From positions 336,987 to 400,986 of the forward strand of contig NZ_FYDJ01000003.1 in assembly GCF_900187425.1 (NCBI RefSeq): a DNA stretch of 64,000 bases, read 5' to 3'. Below are positions 19,218 through 29,165 of the stretch, one piece after another; the first letter of the stretch is position 1, and the number at the start of each line of letters is the position of its first letter. A program made the translations under genes and the position numbers. This DNA comes from Pseudomonas sp. Irchel s3h14. Its GTDB lineage: Bacteria; Pseudomonadota; Gammaproteobacteria; Pseudomonadales; Pseudomonadaceae. Below the pieces are notes generated by a model, which saw only the letters and a program-made list of their open reading frames with translations, was not told the origin of the DNA and searched no databases.

Positions 19218-20677
19218 TGAGCAAGTCGCTACTCTCCCTGGCTGTTGCCGCTTTCGTGCTCGGCGGCTGCTCGCTGATTCCCGATTATCAGCAGCCTGAA
19301 GCACCGGTGGCGGGCCAGTACCCGCAAGGTCCGGCGTATTCGCCGGCCCAGGCGCCTGCCCAGGCTGCCGCCGAACAGGGCTGGAAGCAGTTTTTCCATG
19401 ACCCGGCGCTGCAACAGCTGATCCAGGTCGCCCTGGAAAACAACCGTGACCTGCGTGTCGCGGCGCTGAACATCGACGCCTTTGCGGCTCAATACCGCAT
19501 CCAGCGTGCCGATCTGTTCCCGGCCGTGTCGGCCAACGGCACCGGCAGCCGCCAGCGGGTCCCGGCTCGGGCCTCGCAGACAGGCCAAGCGGACATCACC
19601 AGTTCCTACTCGGCCACGGTTGGCATCAGCGCCTATGAACTCGACCTGTTCGGTCGGGTTCGCAGCCTGAGCGAAGAAGCGCTGCAGAAATACTTCGCCA
19701 CTGAAGAAGCGCGCCGCAGTACCCAGATCAGCCTGGTGGCCAGTGTGGCCAACGCCTATCTGACCTGGCAGGCCGACAAGGAACTGCTGAAACTGACCCA
19801 GGACACCCTGGCTGCGTTCGAGGAGAGCTACAAGCTCACCGCCCGCAGCAACGAAGTGGGTGTGGCCTCGGCCCTGGACCTGGCCCAGTCTCGTACCTCG
19901 GTGGAAAACGCCCGCGCACAAATGGCCAAGTACACCCGTCAAGTCGCCCAGGATGAAAACATCCTGGTGTTGCTGCTCGGCACTGGCGTCCCGGCCAATC
20001 TGCAAGCGGCCAAGCCATTGGCTGATGACCTGCTGAGCGACGTGCCGGCCGGTCTGCCATCGGACTTGCTGCAACGTCGTCCGGACATCCTTCAGGCCGA
20101 ATACAACCTGAAAGCCGCCAACGCCAACATCGGCGCGGCGCGGGCGGCGTTCTTCCCGAGCATCAGCCTGACGGCCAATGCCGGGACCCTGAGCCCGGAC
20201 CTGTCCGGTCTGTTCAAGGGCGGTTCGGGCACCTGGCTGTTCCAGCCGCAGATCAACCTGCCGATCTTCAACGCCGGCAGCCTGCGCGCCAGCCTGGATT
20301 ATTCAAAAATCCAGAAAGACATCGGCGTGGCCAACTACGAGAAGTCCATTCAAACGGCCTTCCAGGAAGTCGCCGACGGCCTGGCTGCCCGCCAGACCTA
20401 CACCGATCAGTTGAAGGCCCAGCGTGATTTCGTCACCGCAAACCAGGACTACTACCGTCTGGCCGAGCGTCGTTACCGCATTGGTGTCGACAGCAACCTG
20501 ACCTTCCTCGATGCCCAGCGCCAGCTGTTCAGTGCCCAACAGGTACTGATCACCGACCGTCTGGCGCAACTGGTCAGTGCCGTCAATCTGTACAAGGCAC
20601 TGGGCGGTGGCTGGAACGAGCAGACGGCGAAGAACGAGCCGTTGAAAGAAGAAGCGCCGAAGATGAAGTTGTTCTGA
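19217..20677 (+). CDS. emhC: RND efflux outer membrane lipoprotein channel
   Basis: A 486-residue TolC-like outer membrane factor of the OprM/TtgC/EmhC type. A lipoprotein signal peptide with lipobox VLGGC is followed by two repeats of the outer membrane efflux domain. Conserved parts are [50 protein letters not shown] and [21 protein letters not shown]. It forms the exit duct for EmhAB. It is last in the operon and followed by a terminator. Confidence 0.93.
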   Translation: MSKSLLSLAVAAFVLGGCSLIPDYQQPEAPVAGQYPQGPAYSPAQAPAQAAAEQGWKQFFHDPALQQLIQVALENNRDLRVAALNIDAFAAQYRIQRADLFPAVSANGTGSRQRVPARASQTGQADITSSYSATVGISAYELDLFGRVRSLSEEALQKYFATEEARRSTQISLVASVANAYLTWQADKELLKLTQDTLAAFEESYKLTARSNEVGVASALDLAQSRTSVENARAQMAKYTRQVAQDENILVLLLGTGVPANLQAAKPLADDLLSDVPAGLPSDLLQRRPDILQAEYNLKAANANIGAARAAFFPSISLTANAGTLSPDLSGLFKGGSGTWLFQPQINLPIFNAGSLRASLDYSKIQKDIGVANYEKSIQTAFQEVADGLAARQTYTDQLKAQRDFVTANQDYYRLAERRYRIGVDSNLTFLDAQRQLFSAQQVLITDRLAQLVSAVNLYKALGGGWNEQTAKNEPLKEEAPKMKLF

Positions 20678-20694
20678 TAGCGCTGTAGAACAAG

Positions 20695-20722
20695 AAGCCC
20701 ACCTTTTGGTGGGCTTTTTGTT
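20695..20722 (+). terminator. Rho-independent terminator after emhC
   Basis: AAGCCCACC-TTTT-GGTGGGCTT followed by a T-rich run, 18 bp after the emhC stop. Confidence 0.9.
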
Positions 20723-20744
20723 GTCTGCGGGAAAAGGGGAGGTG

Positions 20745-20855
20745 TCTGGTCTGGCCCCTTCGCGAGCAAGCCCGCTCCCACACTCGACCGCATTCTTTCT
20801 GGAAGAACCCGGTTAAATGTGGGAGCGGGCTTGCTCGCGAAGGGGCCAGACCAGA
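20745..20855. repeat. REP element pair, family B copy 2, extended arms
   Basis: The REP palindrome GCGAGCAAGCCCGCTCCCAC and its complement are extended outward by TCTGGTCTGGCCCCTTC and its complement, giving arms of about 38 bp around a 35-bp centre. It occupies much of the 431-bp gap between emhC and the porin. I see no gene in the rest of the gap (20856-21108). Confidence 0.9.
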
Positions 20856-21108
20856 CAACACAAACTCTTGCCAATCTTATGTTCGATAATCGCCCAAAAC
20901 CCGCTTTCGCCGATTGAACCATCCCGCCCATCCCCCGCACCATTCGTCGCACAAGACCAATAACAACAGGTTCGACACCATGCCCCCGCGCCCTGCCCTG
21001 TCCGGCTGATCCCGTTCGTTTTTATCCCGAACTCAAATTTTTGTCTGCAACCCCCCAAGTTGCGGCAGCGCCCCGTTTCACGCCTAAAAACTAGAGAGAC
21101 CCGAGCAC

Positions 21109-22368
21109 ATGACACCTTCCAATACTCAATACTGGTTCCCCAGCCTCATCGCCGTTGCACTGGCCAGTACGGCTCTGCCCGCCATGGCCGAGGAGTCAGG
21201 CTTTGTCGAAGGTGCCAAGGTCAACCTGAACCTGCGCAATTTCTACATCAATCGCAATTTCACCAACCCGACCAAAACCCAGGGCAAGGCAGAAGAATGG
21301 ACACAAAGCTTCATCCTCGACGCCAAGTCCGGGTTCACTCAGGGCACCGTCGGGTTCGGCATGGATGTGCTGGGGCTGTACTCGGTGAAGCTCGATGGCG
21401 GTAAAGGCACGGGCGGTACGCAGTTGCTGCCGCTGGATCACGACGGTCGCCCGGCGGACAACTTCGGTCGCACCAACGTGGCGTTCAAAGCCAAGCTGTC
21501 GCAGACCGAAGTGAAGGTGGGCGAATGGATGCCGGTGCTGCCGATCCTGCGTTCGGACGACGGTCGTTCCCTGCCGCAAACCTTCCGTGGTGGTCAGATC
21601 ACCTCGAAGGAAATCAACGGCCTGACGCTCTACGGCGGCCAGTTCCGCGCCAACAGCCCGCGTGACGACAGCAGCATGAACGACATGTCGATGACCGGAA
21701 AACCAGCGTTCACTTCCGACCGTTTCAACTTCCAGGGCGGCGAATACGCCTTCAACGAGAAGCGCACCCAGATCGGTGTGTGGAACGCCGAACTCAAGGA
21801 CATCTACAGCCAACAGTACGTGAATCTGATCCACAGCCAGCCCATCGGCGACTGGACCCTGGGCGCCAATCTCGGTTTCTTCTACGGCAAGGATGACGGC
21901 AGCGCCCGGGCCGGCGAGCTGGACAACAAGACCTGGTCGGGCCTGTTCTCGGCCAAATACGGCGGCAACACCTTCTATGTCGGCCTGCAAAAGCTCACCG
22001 GCGACAACGCCTGGATGCGGGTCAACGGCACCAGCGGCGGCACCCTGGCCAACGACAGTTACAACGCCAGTTATGACAATGCGAAAGAAAAATCCTGGCA
22101 GGTACGTCATGACTACAACTTCGTCGCCCTCGGCATTCCCGGCCTGACCCTGATGAACCGCTACATCAGCGGCGACAACGTCCACACCGGCACCATCACC
22201 GACGGCAAGGAATGGGGCCGCGAAAGCGAACTGGGCTACACCGTGCAGAGCGGCGCGCTAAAAGACCTCAACGTCAAATGGCGCAACTCGACCATTCGTC
22301 GCGACTTCAGCAACAACGAGTTTGATGAGAACCGGTTGATCGTCAGCTATCCGATCAGCTTGCTATAG
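21109..22368 (+). CDS. OprD-family outer membrane porin
   Basis: A 419-residue porin of the OprD/OprE superfamily. It has a signal peptide ending LPAMA, then FVEGAKVNLNLRNFYINRNF, GFGMDVLGLYSVKLDGGKG and the loop motif ILRSDDGRSLPQTFRGGQI, ending with beta strands (RRDFSNNEFDENRLIVSYPI). Such porins form 18-stranded channels for amino acids, aromatic acids or sugars; the substrate cannot be assigned here. There is no obvious cognate operon. It may serve the catabolic genes further right, but that is speculation. Confidence 0.88.
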   Translation: MTPSNTQYWFPSLIAVALASTALPAMAEESGFVEGAKVNLNLRNFYINRNFTNPTKTQGKAEEWTQSFILDAKSGFTQGTVGFGMDVLGLYSVKLDGGKGTGGTQLLPLDHDGRPADNFGRTNVAFKAKLSQTEVKVGEWMPVLPILRSDDGRSLPQTFRGGQITSKEINGLTLYGGQFRANSPRDDSSMNDMSMTGKPAFTSDRFNFQGGEYAFNEKRTQIGVWNAELKDIYSQQYVNLIHSQPIGDWTLGANLGFFYGKDDGSARAGELDNKTWSGLFSAKYGGNTFYVGLQKLTGDNAWMRVNGTSGGTLANDSYNASYDNAKEKSWQVRHDYNFVALGIPGLTLMNRYISGDNVHTGTITDGKEWGRESELGYTVQSGALKDLNVKWRNSTIRRDFSNNEFDENRLIVSYPISLL

Positions 22369-22576
22369 CGCTTGCTATAGCGGAGCTCAGGCAGCGACCG
22401 CAGGATGAAAACGGTCGCCTGCCTCTCACCGCTGGTCGGTACAAACTAGCGCTTTGTGTGTTCACAGATACAGTCAGGAAGCGTGTTTAACTCTCCATTC
22501 CGATGTAGGAGCCCCTTTTTTCTTCCGTTATCTCCGGATGCTGTACGCGAAGCTGCCATGACCACGGAGGTCAGGT

Positions 22577-23767
22577 ATGAGCAAGCGAATAGTTATCGTC
22601 GGTGGCGGCGTAGGTGGAACCATGTTGGCCAATCAACTGGCCAGCAAGCTGTATCCAGAAATCCTGCGCGGCGAAGTCTCGATTGCACTACTGTCCAATT
22701 CCCCCGATCACTACTACAAACCTGCGTTCATGTATGTGGCGTTCAATCAGTTCTTTGAAGAAGAACTCAAGCGCCCGGAACGTTCACTGTTGCGCCCGGA
22801 AATCAGCTTTTACGTCGAAGAGGTCACGCGTTTCGATTTCCCCGGACAATGCCTGAAAACCCGTAGCGGCAAGCGTTATGGCTATGACTTTCTGGTCATT
22901 GCCACCGGTTGCGTGCCCGCGCCGGAGCGCATCGAAGGCTTGAAAGAAGCCGGCGACCACTTCTACCAATATCAGCCCGCCCGGCAGTTGGCAGAACGGC
23001 TGAGCACGATCAAAAAAGGCCGGATTTTCATCACGGTGTCTTTCCCGCAGACACCCAACGTGCCGCACCAATGCGGCATTGCGCCGGTAGAAACGACGTT
23101 GATGCTCGACGACTTCCTGCATCGTCGGGGTGTGCGGGACCAGGTGGAAATCGTCTACACCTACCCGACCACGGCTCAGTTGCTGCGTAACTGCCTGTTT
23201 CTGCAACGCCCCACCGGGGAAATCCTGCCCGGCATTTTCGAGCAGAAGAACATCCGCTTCCAACGCGGCTTCACCCTCAGCCGTGTCGATCCCGAGCGAA
23301 AAATCGCCTACTCCGAAGAAGGCGAAGAGCAACCCTTCGACATCCTGATGGCGACTCCGCCGATCCGCGCTGTCGATGCGGTGCTGGAGTCCGGAGCGTC
23401 GCAAGCGCCCAACAACGAAGGTTGGCTGCCGCCCCACCACGAGACCTTGCAGGTCTACGGCCTGGAACACGTCTACGTGATTGGCGACACCGTCGATCTG
23501 CCGGTGAGCAAGGCCGGTGGTGCCTGCCATAACCAGGCGCCGGTCATCGCCAACAACATTGCCGCCGAGATTCGCCTCGGCGCGCCCAACAGCGTCTACG
23601 ACGGACGGGTTCAGGCCGTGGCGCAGATGGGTCTCAACGCCGGTATGCCGCTGTGGTACGACTACGCCCATGACGTCCTGCCGACACCGCCGACCAAGCT
23701 CGGCGGTCTGCTGAGAAATGGTTTCAATCGTGGCCTGTACTGGGCGGTTGCTCGTGGAATGCTTTGA
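22577..23767 (+). CDS. SQR-like NAD(P)/FAD-dependent oxidoreductase
   Basis: A 396-residue flavoprotein of the sulfide:quinone reductase/flavocytochrome c family. The N-terminal FAD fold is IVIVGGGVGGTMLANQL (GxGxxG at 9-14), with ATGCVPAPE near 110 and the second nucleotide loop VYVIGDTVDLPVSKAGGACH. Candidate redox cysteines are Cys112, Cys166 (PHQCGIAPVE) and Cys317; the first two fit known SQR positions, while the third is shifted relative to classical SQRs. It probably oxidises sulfide or another thiol/persulfide and passes electrons to quinone at the membrane. It is first of three genes (22-bp and 20-bp gaps). Confidence 0.78.
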   Translation: MSKRIVIVGGGVGGTMLANQLASKLYPEILRGEVSIALLSNSPDHYYKPAFMYVAFNQFFEEELKRPERSLLRPEISFYVEEVTRFDFPGQCLKTRSGKRYGYDFLVIATGCVPAPERIEGLKEAGDHFYQYQPARQLAERLSTIKKGRIFITVSFPQTPNVPHQCGIAPVETTLMLDDFLHRRGVRDQVEIVYTYPTTAQLLRNCLFLQRPTGEILPGIFEQKNIRFQRGFTLSRVDPERKIAYSEEGEEQPFDILMATPPIRAVDAVLESGASQAPNNEGWLPPHHETLQVYGLEHVYVIGDTVDLPVSKAGGACHNQAPVIANNIAAEIRLGAPNSVYDGRVQAVAQMGLNAGMPLWYDYAHDVLPTPPTKLGGLLRNGFNRGLYWAVARGML

Positions 23768-23789
23768 TCTGCCCAGGGAGGCGTAAACC

Positions 23790-24173
23790 GTGACGAACCT
23801 ATCAGATGAAACACTGGCGACCAGCGCTGCCGGCATGCCAGTGACGCCGGGACTCACCGCCTTGATGGCGAAAATTCAGCCGCTGATCGACGGCGGTCGA
23901 CTGGACAACATTGTCGATGTGCTATCGCTGGTCTCGGACATGACCGACCTGCTGGACGCAGCAATGGTGGAAAAACTGGCGCGGCTGTTCGAAAACGCTA
24001 CGGCGGCCACCTGGACAGTCAGTAACGCCGTGCGCCTGGCCAAGGCCGAGGTCGCCGCCGCCCCCGAGCCGCCGGGAGCCTATGCGTTGATCAAACTGCT
24101 GAACGAGCCGGACACGCGCAAAGGCGTGGCCGTTGTCCTGAAAACACTGAACGTCATCGGAAGACAACTGTAG
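23790..24173 (+). CDS. DUF1641 domain protein
   Basis: A 127-residue protein matching the DUF1641 pattern (GGRLDNIVDVLSLVSDMTDLLDAAMVEKL and the C-terminal GAYALIKLLNEPDTRKGVAVVLKTLNVIG). The function of the family is unknown, but it repeatedly sits next to SQR-like or formate dehydrogenase genes and may be an accessory or membrane-docking partner. It starts with GTG at 23790 after AGGGAGG. It lies between the flavoprotein and the methyltransferase in one operon. Confidence 0.75.
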   Translation: MTNLSDETLATSAAGMPVTPGLTALMAKIQPLIDGGRLDNIVDVLSLVSDMTDLLDAAMVEKLARLFENATAATWTVSNAVRLAKAEVAAAPEPPGAYALIKLLNEPDTRKGVAVVLKTLNVIGRQL

Positions 24174-24193
24174 CCGCCAGAGAGGACCACCTC

Positions 24194-25015
24194 ATGAGCG
24201 TCAAACTTGAATCGGCAAGGAAAGCCTGCACCGACTGGGACGCCAAGGCGTACCAGCAGTTTTCCCGTCTCAGGCAACGACCGGTCAATGAATTGCTCGA
24301 CCGTGTCGAACTCAAACAGCCCAAGCGCATCTACGACCTGGGATGCGGCACCGGCATCGCCACGCAACTGTTGGCCAAGCGTTGGCCTCGAGCGCAGTTG
24401 CAAGGCATCGACAGTTCCGGGCAAATGCTGGACGAGGCCCGTTGTCTGCCGATCAAGGCGTTGTGGAAACAGTGCGATCTACTCGACTGGCACCCCGAAC
24501 AACCGGCGGACCTGCTGTTCGCCGCCGCCGTACTGCACTTCGTCAGTGGTCACGAACAGTTGTTGCCGCGACTGCTCGGCCAGCTCAATCCGGGTGGATG
24601 CCTGGCGGCGCACATGCCCGACTGGCGGGATGCGCTGTGGTATCAACTGATGCTCGACACCCTTGAAGAGGCAGGCCCCGGCGGCAAACCACTCGGCACC
24701 CCGCAGCTGCGCGAAGCCATGGCTGCACGGCCGCTGTTGTCTTTGGAAAGTTATTATCGGTTGCTCTCACCGATCACCCGGACACTGGATATCTGGGAGA
24801 CTGAGCAGCTACAGGTTGTCGACGGCAAGTCGCCGATCTATGACTGGGTCAAAGTCTCGGCGCTAAGGCCGGTGATGCAGGGACTGATGGATGATGAGCA
24901 GGCGCGGTTCATCTACCACTACCTGATGCGCGTACATGCGCATTACCCGCCGGAGAGCGACGGGCACACGTTGTTTCCGTTCAAGCGGGTTTTTATAGTC
25001 GCCACCGTTGATTAA
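24194..25015 (+). CDS. SAM-dependent methyltransferase, trans-aconitate methyltransferase-like
   Basis: A 273-residue class I methyltransferase. Motif I is YDLGCGTGIATQLLAKRWP, then GIDSSGQMLDEAR and ADLLFAAAVLHFV, with the Tam-like C-terminal part (HMPDWRDALWYQLM, YDWVKVSALRPVM, FPFKRVFIVA). Tam methylates trans-aconitate. Being third gene behind an SQR-like flavoprotein makes another substrate possible, for example a thiol or a small acid, but the sequence favours the Tam subfamily. Confidence 0.72.
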   Translation: MSVKLESARKACTDWDAKAYQQFSRLRQRPVNELLDRVELKQPKRIYDLGCGTGIATQLLAKRWPRAQLQGIDSSGQMLDEARCLPIKALWKQCDLLDWHPEQPADLLFAAAVLHFVSGHEQLLPRLLGQLNPGGCLAAHMPDWRDALWYQLMLDTLEEAGPGGKPLGTPQLREAMAARPLLSLESYYRLLSPITRTLDIWETEQLQVVDGKSPIYDWVKVSALRPVMQGLMDDEQARFIYHYLMRVHAHYPPESDGHTLFPFKRVFIVATVD

Positions 25016-25034
25016 GTATCAAGGCGACTACCGT

Positions 25035-25119
25035 CTTCGCGAGCAAGCCCGCTCCCACATTCGACCGCATTCTCCCAGGAGGAACTCGGATAAATGTGGG
25101 AGCGGGCTTGCTCGCGAAG
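25035..25119. repeat. REP element pair, family B copy 3
   Basis: CTTCGCGAGCAAGCCCGCTC ... GAGCGGGCTTGCTCGCGAAG bracketing TTCGACCGCATTCTCCCAGG-like spacer; lies between convergent 3' ends of the methyltransferase gene and pcaC. Confidence 0.92.
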
Positions 25120-25150
25120 GCGTCAGCTCAGACACCTGAAACCGCCAGGA

Positions 25151-25543
25151 TCACTCCCGCGATTCAACCCCCAACTCATCCCACACCGACTCCGCGAGAT
25201 GGAACGTCGCATTCGCTGCCGGAATGCCGCAGTAGATCGCGCTCTGCATGATCACTTCCTTGATCTCGCCGCGGGTCACGCCGTTGTTGGCGGCGGCGCG
25301 CAGGTGCAGTTTGAGTTCTTCGTTGCGGTTCATGCCGATCAGCATCGCCATGGTGATCAAGCTGCGGGTATGACGCGGCAGCCCCGGACGGGTCCAGATG
25401 TCGCCCCAGGCGTGACGGGTGATCATTTCCTGAAACTCCGAGTTGAACTCGGTCAGCGCGTTCAAGCTGCGGTCGACGTGAGCGTCACCGAGCACGGCAC
25501 GGCGGACTTTCAGGCCTTCGTCGTAACGTTGTTTCTCGTCCAC
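25151..25543 (-). CDS. pcaC: 4-carboxymuconolactone decarboxylase
   Basis: A 130-residue AhpD-like enzyme that decarboxylates gamma-carboxymuconolactone to beta-ketoadipate enol-lactone. The start is the GTG at 25543, giving (V/M)DEKQRYDEGLKVRRAVLGD, which matches the usual PcaC N-terminus and has GAGGG 8 bases upstream. Further motifs: FQEMITRHAWGDIWTRPGL, MLIGMNRNEELKLHL, AIYCGIPAANATFHLA. It is the last pca gene, following pcaD by 10 bp. Confidence 0.95.
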   Translation of the reverse strand: MDEKQRYDEGLKVRRAVLGDAHVDRSLNALTEFNSEFQEMITRHAWGDIWTRPGLPRHTRSLITMAMLIGMNRNEELKLHLRAAANNGVTRGEIKEVIMQSAIYCGIPAANATFHLAESVWDELGVESRE

Positions 25544-25553
25544 AAAAAAACCC

Positions 25554-26360
25554 TCAATGACCTGACAAAAACGCCAACACGCGCTCGCTGAACGCAGCGC
25601 CAGCCTGGACGTTGGACAGGTGCGCCGCATAGAACTCGGCGTACTCGGCGCCCTGCACGTGTTCCTGAATGAAGTGCCCGCCGGACGGCGGCGTCACCGC
25701 GTCCTCGGTGCCGGCGATGACCAGCAGCGGCACCTTGATCGAGGACAACTGATCTCGGAAATCGGCATCGCGCACGGCGGCACAGTTCGCGGCATACCCT
25801 TCAGGCGAGGTGGCCGCGAGCATGTCAGTAATCTTCTTCGCAGCAGCAGGATTGGCTTCAGCAAAATCCGCAGTGAACCAGCGCGCAATCGACGCATCAC
25901 GCAAGGCGACCATGGCAGCCGGGCCGTCACGCAGCACGGTTTCAATGCGTGGGTCCCACACCGACGGATCACCGATTTTCGCCGCGGTGTTGCATACCAC
26001 CAGTTTGTTCAGGCGATCACCAGCGTTGATCCCCAGCCACTGGCCGATCAAGCCGCCCATGGACAGGCCGCAGAAGTGTGCGCGCTCGATGTGCAACGCA
26101 TCCAGCAGCGCCAGCACGTCATGGCCCAGTTGCTCGATGCTGTACGGCCCCGGCGTGACCAGCGATTGGCCATGACCCCGGGTGTCGAAACGCAACACGC
26201 GGAAATGCTCGGTGAACGCCGCAATCTGCGCGTCCCACATATGCAGGTCGGTGCCCAGCGAGTTGGACAACACCAGCACCGGCGCATCCGCCGGGCCATC
26301 GAGTTGCGGCCCTTGAATTTGGTAGTGCAGTTCGCCCTCGGCGAGTTGTACGAAAGCCAC
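25554..26360 (-). CDS. pcaD: beta-ketoadipate enol-lactone hydrolase
   Basis: A 268-residue alpha/beta hydrolase that opens the enol-lactone to beta-ketoadipate. The nucleophile elbow is GLSMGG (Ser100); LLVIAGTEDAVTPP supplies the acid region and AAHLSNVQAG the catalytic His. Oxyanion region LSNSLGTDLHMWD. It is separate from PcaC here, unlike species with fused PcaL. It lies between pcaB and pcaC with 10-11 bp gaps. Confidence 0.94.
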   Translation of the reverse strand: MAFVQLAEGELHYQIQGPQLDGPADAPVLVLSNSLGTDLHMWDAQIAAFTEHFRVLRFDTRGHGQSLVTPGPYSIEQLGHDVLALLDALHIERAHFCGLSMGGLIGQWLGINAGDRLNKLVVCNTAAKIGDPSVWDPRIETVLRDGPAAMVALRDASIARWFTADFAEANPAAAKKITDMLAATSPEGYAANCAAVRDADFRDQLSSIKVPLLVIAGTEDAVTPPSGGHFIQEHVQGAEYAEFYAAHLSNVQAGAAFSERVLAFLSGH

Positions 26361-26371
26361 AGCAATCTCCT

Positions 26372-27736
26372 TCAGGCAGTCAACGCAGAATGTTCAGCCA
26401 CCGCTCGCTCGACCCAGGTATGGGCCTGGCCGAGGTAATGGGCAGGGTTCAGTAGATGATCGAGTTCAGCATCCGACAGTTCGGCGGTCACTTGCGGCTC
26501 GTCGCCGAGTACCGCTCGCAGATGACGTTGTTCGGCCACGGCACGCTTGCAGCATTGCTCCAGCAAATGGTGCGCAGTGTCGCGCCCCACTCGCTGGGCG
26601 AGGACGATGCTCACTGCTTCGGCGAGCACCAGGCCTTGGGTCAGATCGAGGTTGCGGGCCATGCGCTCGGCATCCACTTCCAGTCCGTCCGCCACCAGCC
26701 GCGCCTGTTTCAGGCTGCCGGACACCAGGCAGCAAATCTCCGGCAGGGTTTCCCACTCGGCATGCCACAGGCCCAGGCTGCGCTCGTGTTCTTGAGGCAT
26801 CGCGCTGAACAGGGTCGAGAGCAAACCGGGTACGCGAGTCGCCGCACTGATCAGCACCGCCGCGCCTACCGGATTGCGTTTGTGCGGCATGGTCGAAGAA
26901 CCGCCCTTGCCCGGCGCAGAAGGCTCGAACACCTCCCCCGCCTCGGTCTGCATCAACAGGCTGATGTCGCGGCCGAGTTTACCTAGGCTGCCGGCGATCA
27001 ATCCCAGTACCGAGCCGAACTCCACCAAGCGATCTCGCTGGGTGTGCCAAGGTTGATCCGGCAGTGTCAGTTTCAATTCTTCAGCCAGCGCCTGGGCAAT
27101 CGGCATCGCCTGCTCGCCGAGGGCCGCGAGGGTTCCAGAGGCGCCGCCGAATTGCAGCACCAACAATCGTGGTTTGAGTTCCAGCAGACGTTGGCGGCTG
27201 CGGGTCACAGCACCCAGCCAACCGGCGATCTTCATGCCGAGGGTGACGGGTGTCGCGTGCTGCAACCAGGTGCGCCCGGCCAGCGGTGTGGCGACGTAGC
27301 GCAACGCCTGGGTCGCCAGCGTTTCACCCAGTTGCGCCAGATCGCTTTCAATCAGTTCCAAAGCACGGCGCAGTTGCAACACCAGTCCGGTGTCCATCAC
27401 GTCCTGGCTGGTCGCGCCCAGATGCACGTAACGCTCGGCTTCGGCATGCTTGGCCGCGATCTGTTTACCCAACGCCTTGACCAACGGAATCGCCGAATTG
27501 CCCGCCGTGGCAATCGCCTCGCCGAGGGCGACAAAGTCGTAATGCCCGGCCTGACAGGCCGCTTCAATCGGCGCGACAGCCGTCTGCGGGATCAGCCCGA
27601 CTCGCGCCTCGGCCCGCGCCAGTGCTGCTTCGAAATCAAGCATCGCTTGAACCCGACCCTGATCGCAGAACACTTCACGCATGTCGCGGGCAGTGAAATA
27701 GGCATCGAACAATTGATTGCCCGGTCGCTCGTTCAT
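26372..27736 (-). CDS. pcaB: 3-carboxy-cis,cis-muconate cycloisomerase
   Basis: A 454-residue member of the fumarase/aspartase superfamily that cyclises 3-carboxy-cis,cis-muconate to gamma-carboxymuconolactone. The superfamily signature GKGGSSTMPHKRNPVG is present, as are GATSQDVMDTGLVLQLR and AGRTWLQHATPVTLG. I use the ATG at 27736 (MNERPGNQLFDAYF), 12 codons after an upstream in-frame start, because homologues begin near this point. It follows pcaT by 45 bp. Confidence 0.94.
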   Translation of the reverse strand: MNERPGNQLFDAYFTARDMREVFCDQGRVQAMLDFEAALARAEARVGLIPQTAVAPIEAACQAGHYDFVALGEAIATAGNSAIPLVKALGKQIAAKHAEAERYVHLGATSQDVMDTGLVLQLRRALELIESDLAQLGETLATQALRYVATPLAGRTWLQHATPVTLGMKIAGWLGAVTRSRQRLLELKPRLLVLQFGGASGTLAALGEQAMPIAQALAEELKLTLPDQPWHTQRDRLVEFGSVLGLIAGSLGKLGRDISLLMQTEAGEVFEPSAPGKGGSSTMPHKRNPVGAAVLISAATRVPGLLSTLFSAMPQEHERSLGLWHAEWETLPEICCLVSGSLKQARLVADGLEVDAERMARNLDLTQGLVLAEAVSIVLAQRVGRDTAHHLLEQCCKRAVAEQRHLRAVLGDEPQVTAELSDAELDHLLNPAHYLGQAHTWVERAVAEHSALTA

Positions 27737-27781
27737 AAACAGTCCCTGGAGGCGTGGGCCGGTCAGGCCCACGGGTAAAGA

Positions 27782-29086
27782 TCAAAGGTCGTTTTGCAAG
27801 TACTTCGCCTGTTTCGGCAGGCGCAGGCTGAACAGGAACGCCACCGCCATCATCACCGTCACGTACCAATAGAAGGAGTTTTCCATGCCCACGGCCTTGA
27901 GGCTCAGAGCCACATATTCCGCCGAACCACCGAAGATTGCATTCGCTACCGCGTAAGCCAGGCCGACACCCAATGCGCGCACTTCCGGCGGGAACATTTC
28001 GGCTTTTACCAGGCCGCTGATGGAGGTGTAAAAACTGACGATCGCCAGCGCCACGGTAATCAGCACGAACGCCAGGAACGGACTGCTGACACTTTTCAGG
28101 CTCAGCAGGATCGGCACGGTGAACAACGTCCCCAGAGCGCCGAACCACAGCATCGAGTTACGTCGGCCGAACTTGTCCGCGAGCATGCCGAACAGTGGCT
28201 GCATGCACATATAAAGGAACAGTGCGCCGGTCATGATGTAACTGGCGGTCTTGGCGTGCATGCCGGCGGTGTTCACCAGGTACTTCTGCATGTACGTGGT
28301 GAAGGTGTAGAAAATCAGCGAGCCACCGGCGGTGTAACCGAGCACGGTAATGAACGCAGCCTTGTGGTCGCGGAACAGCGCACGGATGCTGCCGGCGTCC
28401 TTGTTTTCGCGCATTTCCTTGCTGGTGGTTTCCTTGAGCGAACGGCGCAGGAACAGCGAAATCAACGCCGCCGCCGCACCGACGACAAACGGGATCCTCC
28501 AGCCGTAGGCACGCAATTCATCCTCAGTGAGAACCTGTTGCAGGACCACCACCAGCGACACCGCCAGCAGTTGCCCACCGATCAGCGTCACGTACTGGAA
28601 CGAGGCAAAGAAACCGCGCTGGCCCTTGAGGGCCACTTCACTCATGTAGGTCGCAGTGGTGCCGTATTCACCGCCCACCGACAGCCCCTGCAGCAAGCGG
28701 GCGAACAGCAGCATGATCGGCGCCCAGACGCCGATGTCCTTGTAGGTCGGCAGGCAAGCGATGAGTAACGAACCGAAGCACATCATCAGAATCGAGATCA
28801 ACATCGAATTCTTGCGCCCGTGCTTGTCCGCCAGCCGGCCGAAGATCCAGCCGCCGATGGGCCGCATCAGGAACCCGGCGGCGAATACGCCAGCCGTATT
28901 CACAAGCTGCACAGTCGGATTATCGGACGGAAAAAAGGCAGGGGCGAAATAGATCGCGCAGAAGGCGTAGACGTAGAAGTCGAACCATTCGACGAGGTTG
29001 CCGGACGAGGCACCAACGATCGCAAAGATCCTTTTGCTGCGCTCTTCACCGGTGTAGAGCGCTGTAGTAGCGGTGCTAGTTGTCAT
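27782..29086 (-). CDS. pcaT: MFS dicarboxylate/beta-ketoadipate transporter
   Basis: A 434-residue metabolite:H+ symporter (MHS family) with 12 membrane helices: [20 protein letters not shown] at the start, [18 protein letters not shown] in the first loop and [17 protein letters not shown]. In P. putida PcaT imports beta-ketoadipate/beta-ketoglutarate-like dicarboxylates. The position directly before pcaBDC supports this name over a general alpha-ketoglutarate permease. A family A repeat separates it from pcaG, so a separate promoter or processing site is likely. Confidence 0.87.
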   Translation of the reverse strand: MTTSTATTALYTGEERSKRIFAIVGASSGNLVEWFDFYVYAFCAIYFAPAFFPSDNPTVQLVNTAGVFAAGFLMRPIGGWIFGRLADKHGRKNSMLISILMMCFGSLLIACLPTYKDIGVWAPIMLLFARLLQGLSVGGEYGTTATYMSEVALKGQRGFFASFQYVTLIGGQLLAVSLVVVLQQVLTEDELRAYGWRIPFVVGAAAALISLFLRRSLKETTSKEMRENKDAGSIRALFRDHKAAFITVLGYTAGGSLIFYTFTTYMQKYLVNTAGMHAKTASYIMTGALFLYMCMQPLFGMLADKFGRRNSMLWFGALGTLFTVPILLSLKSVSSPFLAFVLITVALAIVSFYTSISGLVKAEMFPPEVRALGVGLAYAVANAIFGGSAEYVALSLKAVGMENSFYWYVTVMMAVAFLFSLRLPKQAKYLQNDL

Positions 29087-29165
29087 TGTTTTTCACTCAA
29101 TGGGGACTGTGAGAGTCTAGACACACTTTGCAACAATCCCGTTCCACAGATGCAGTCTTCACACC

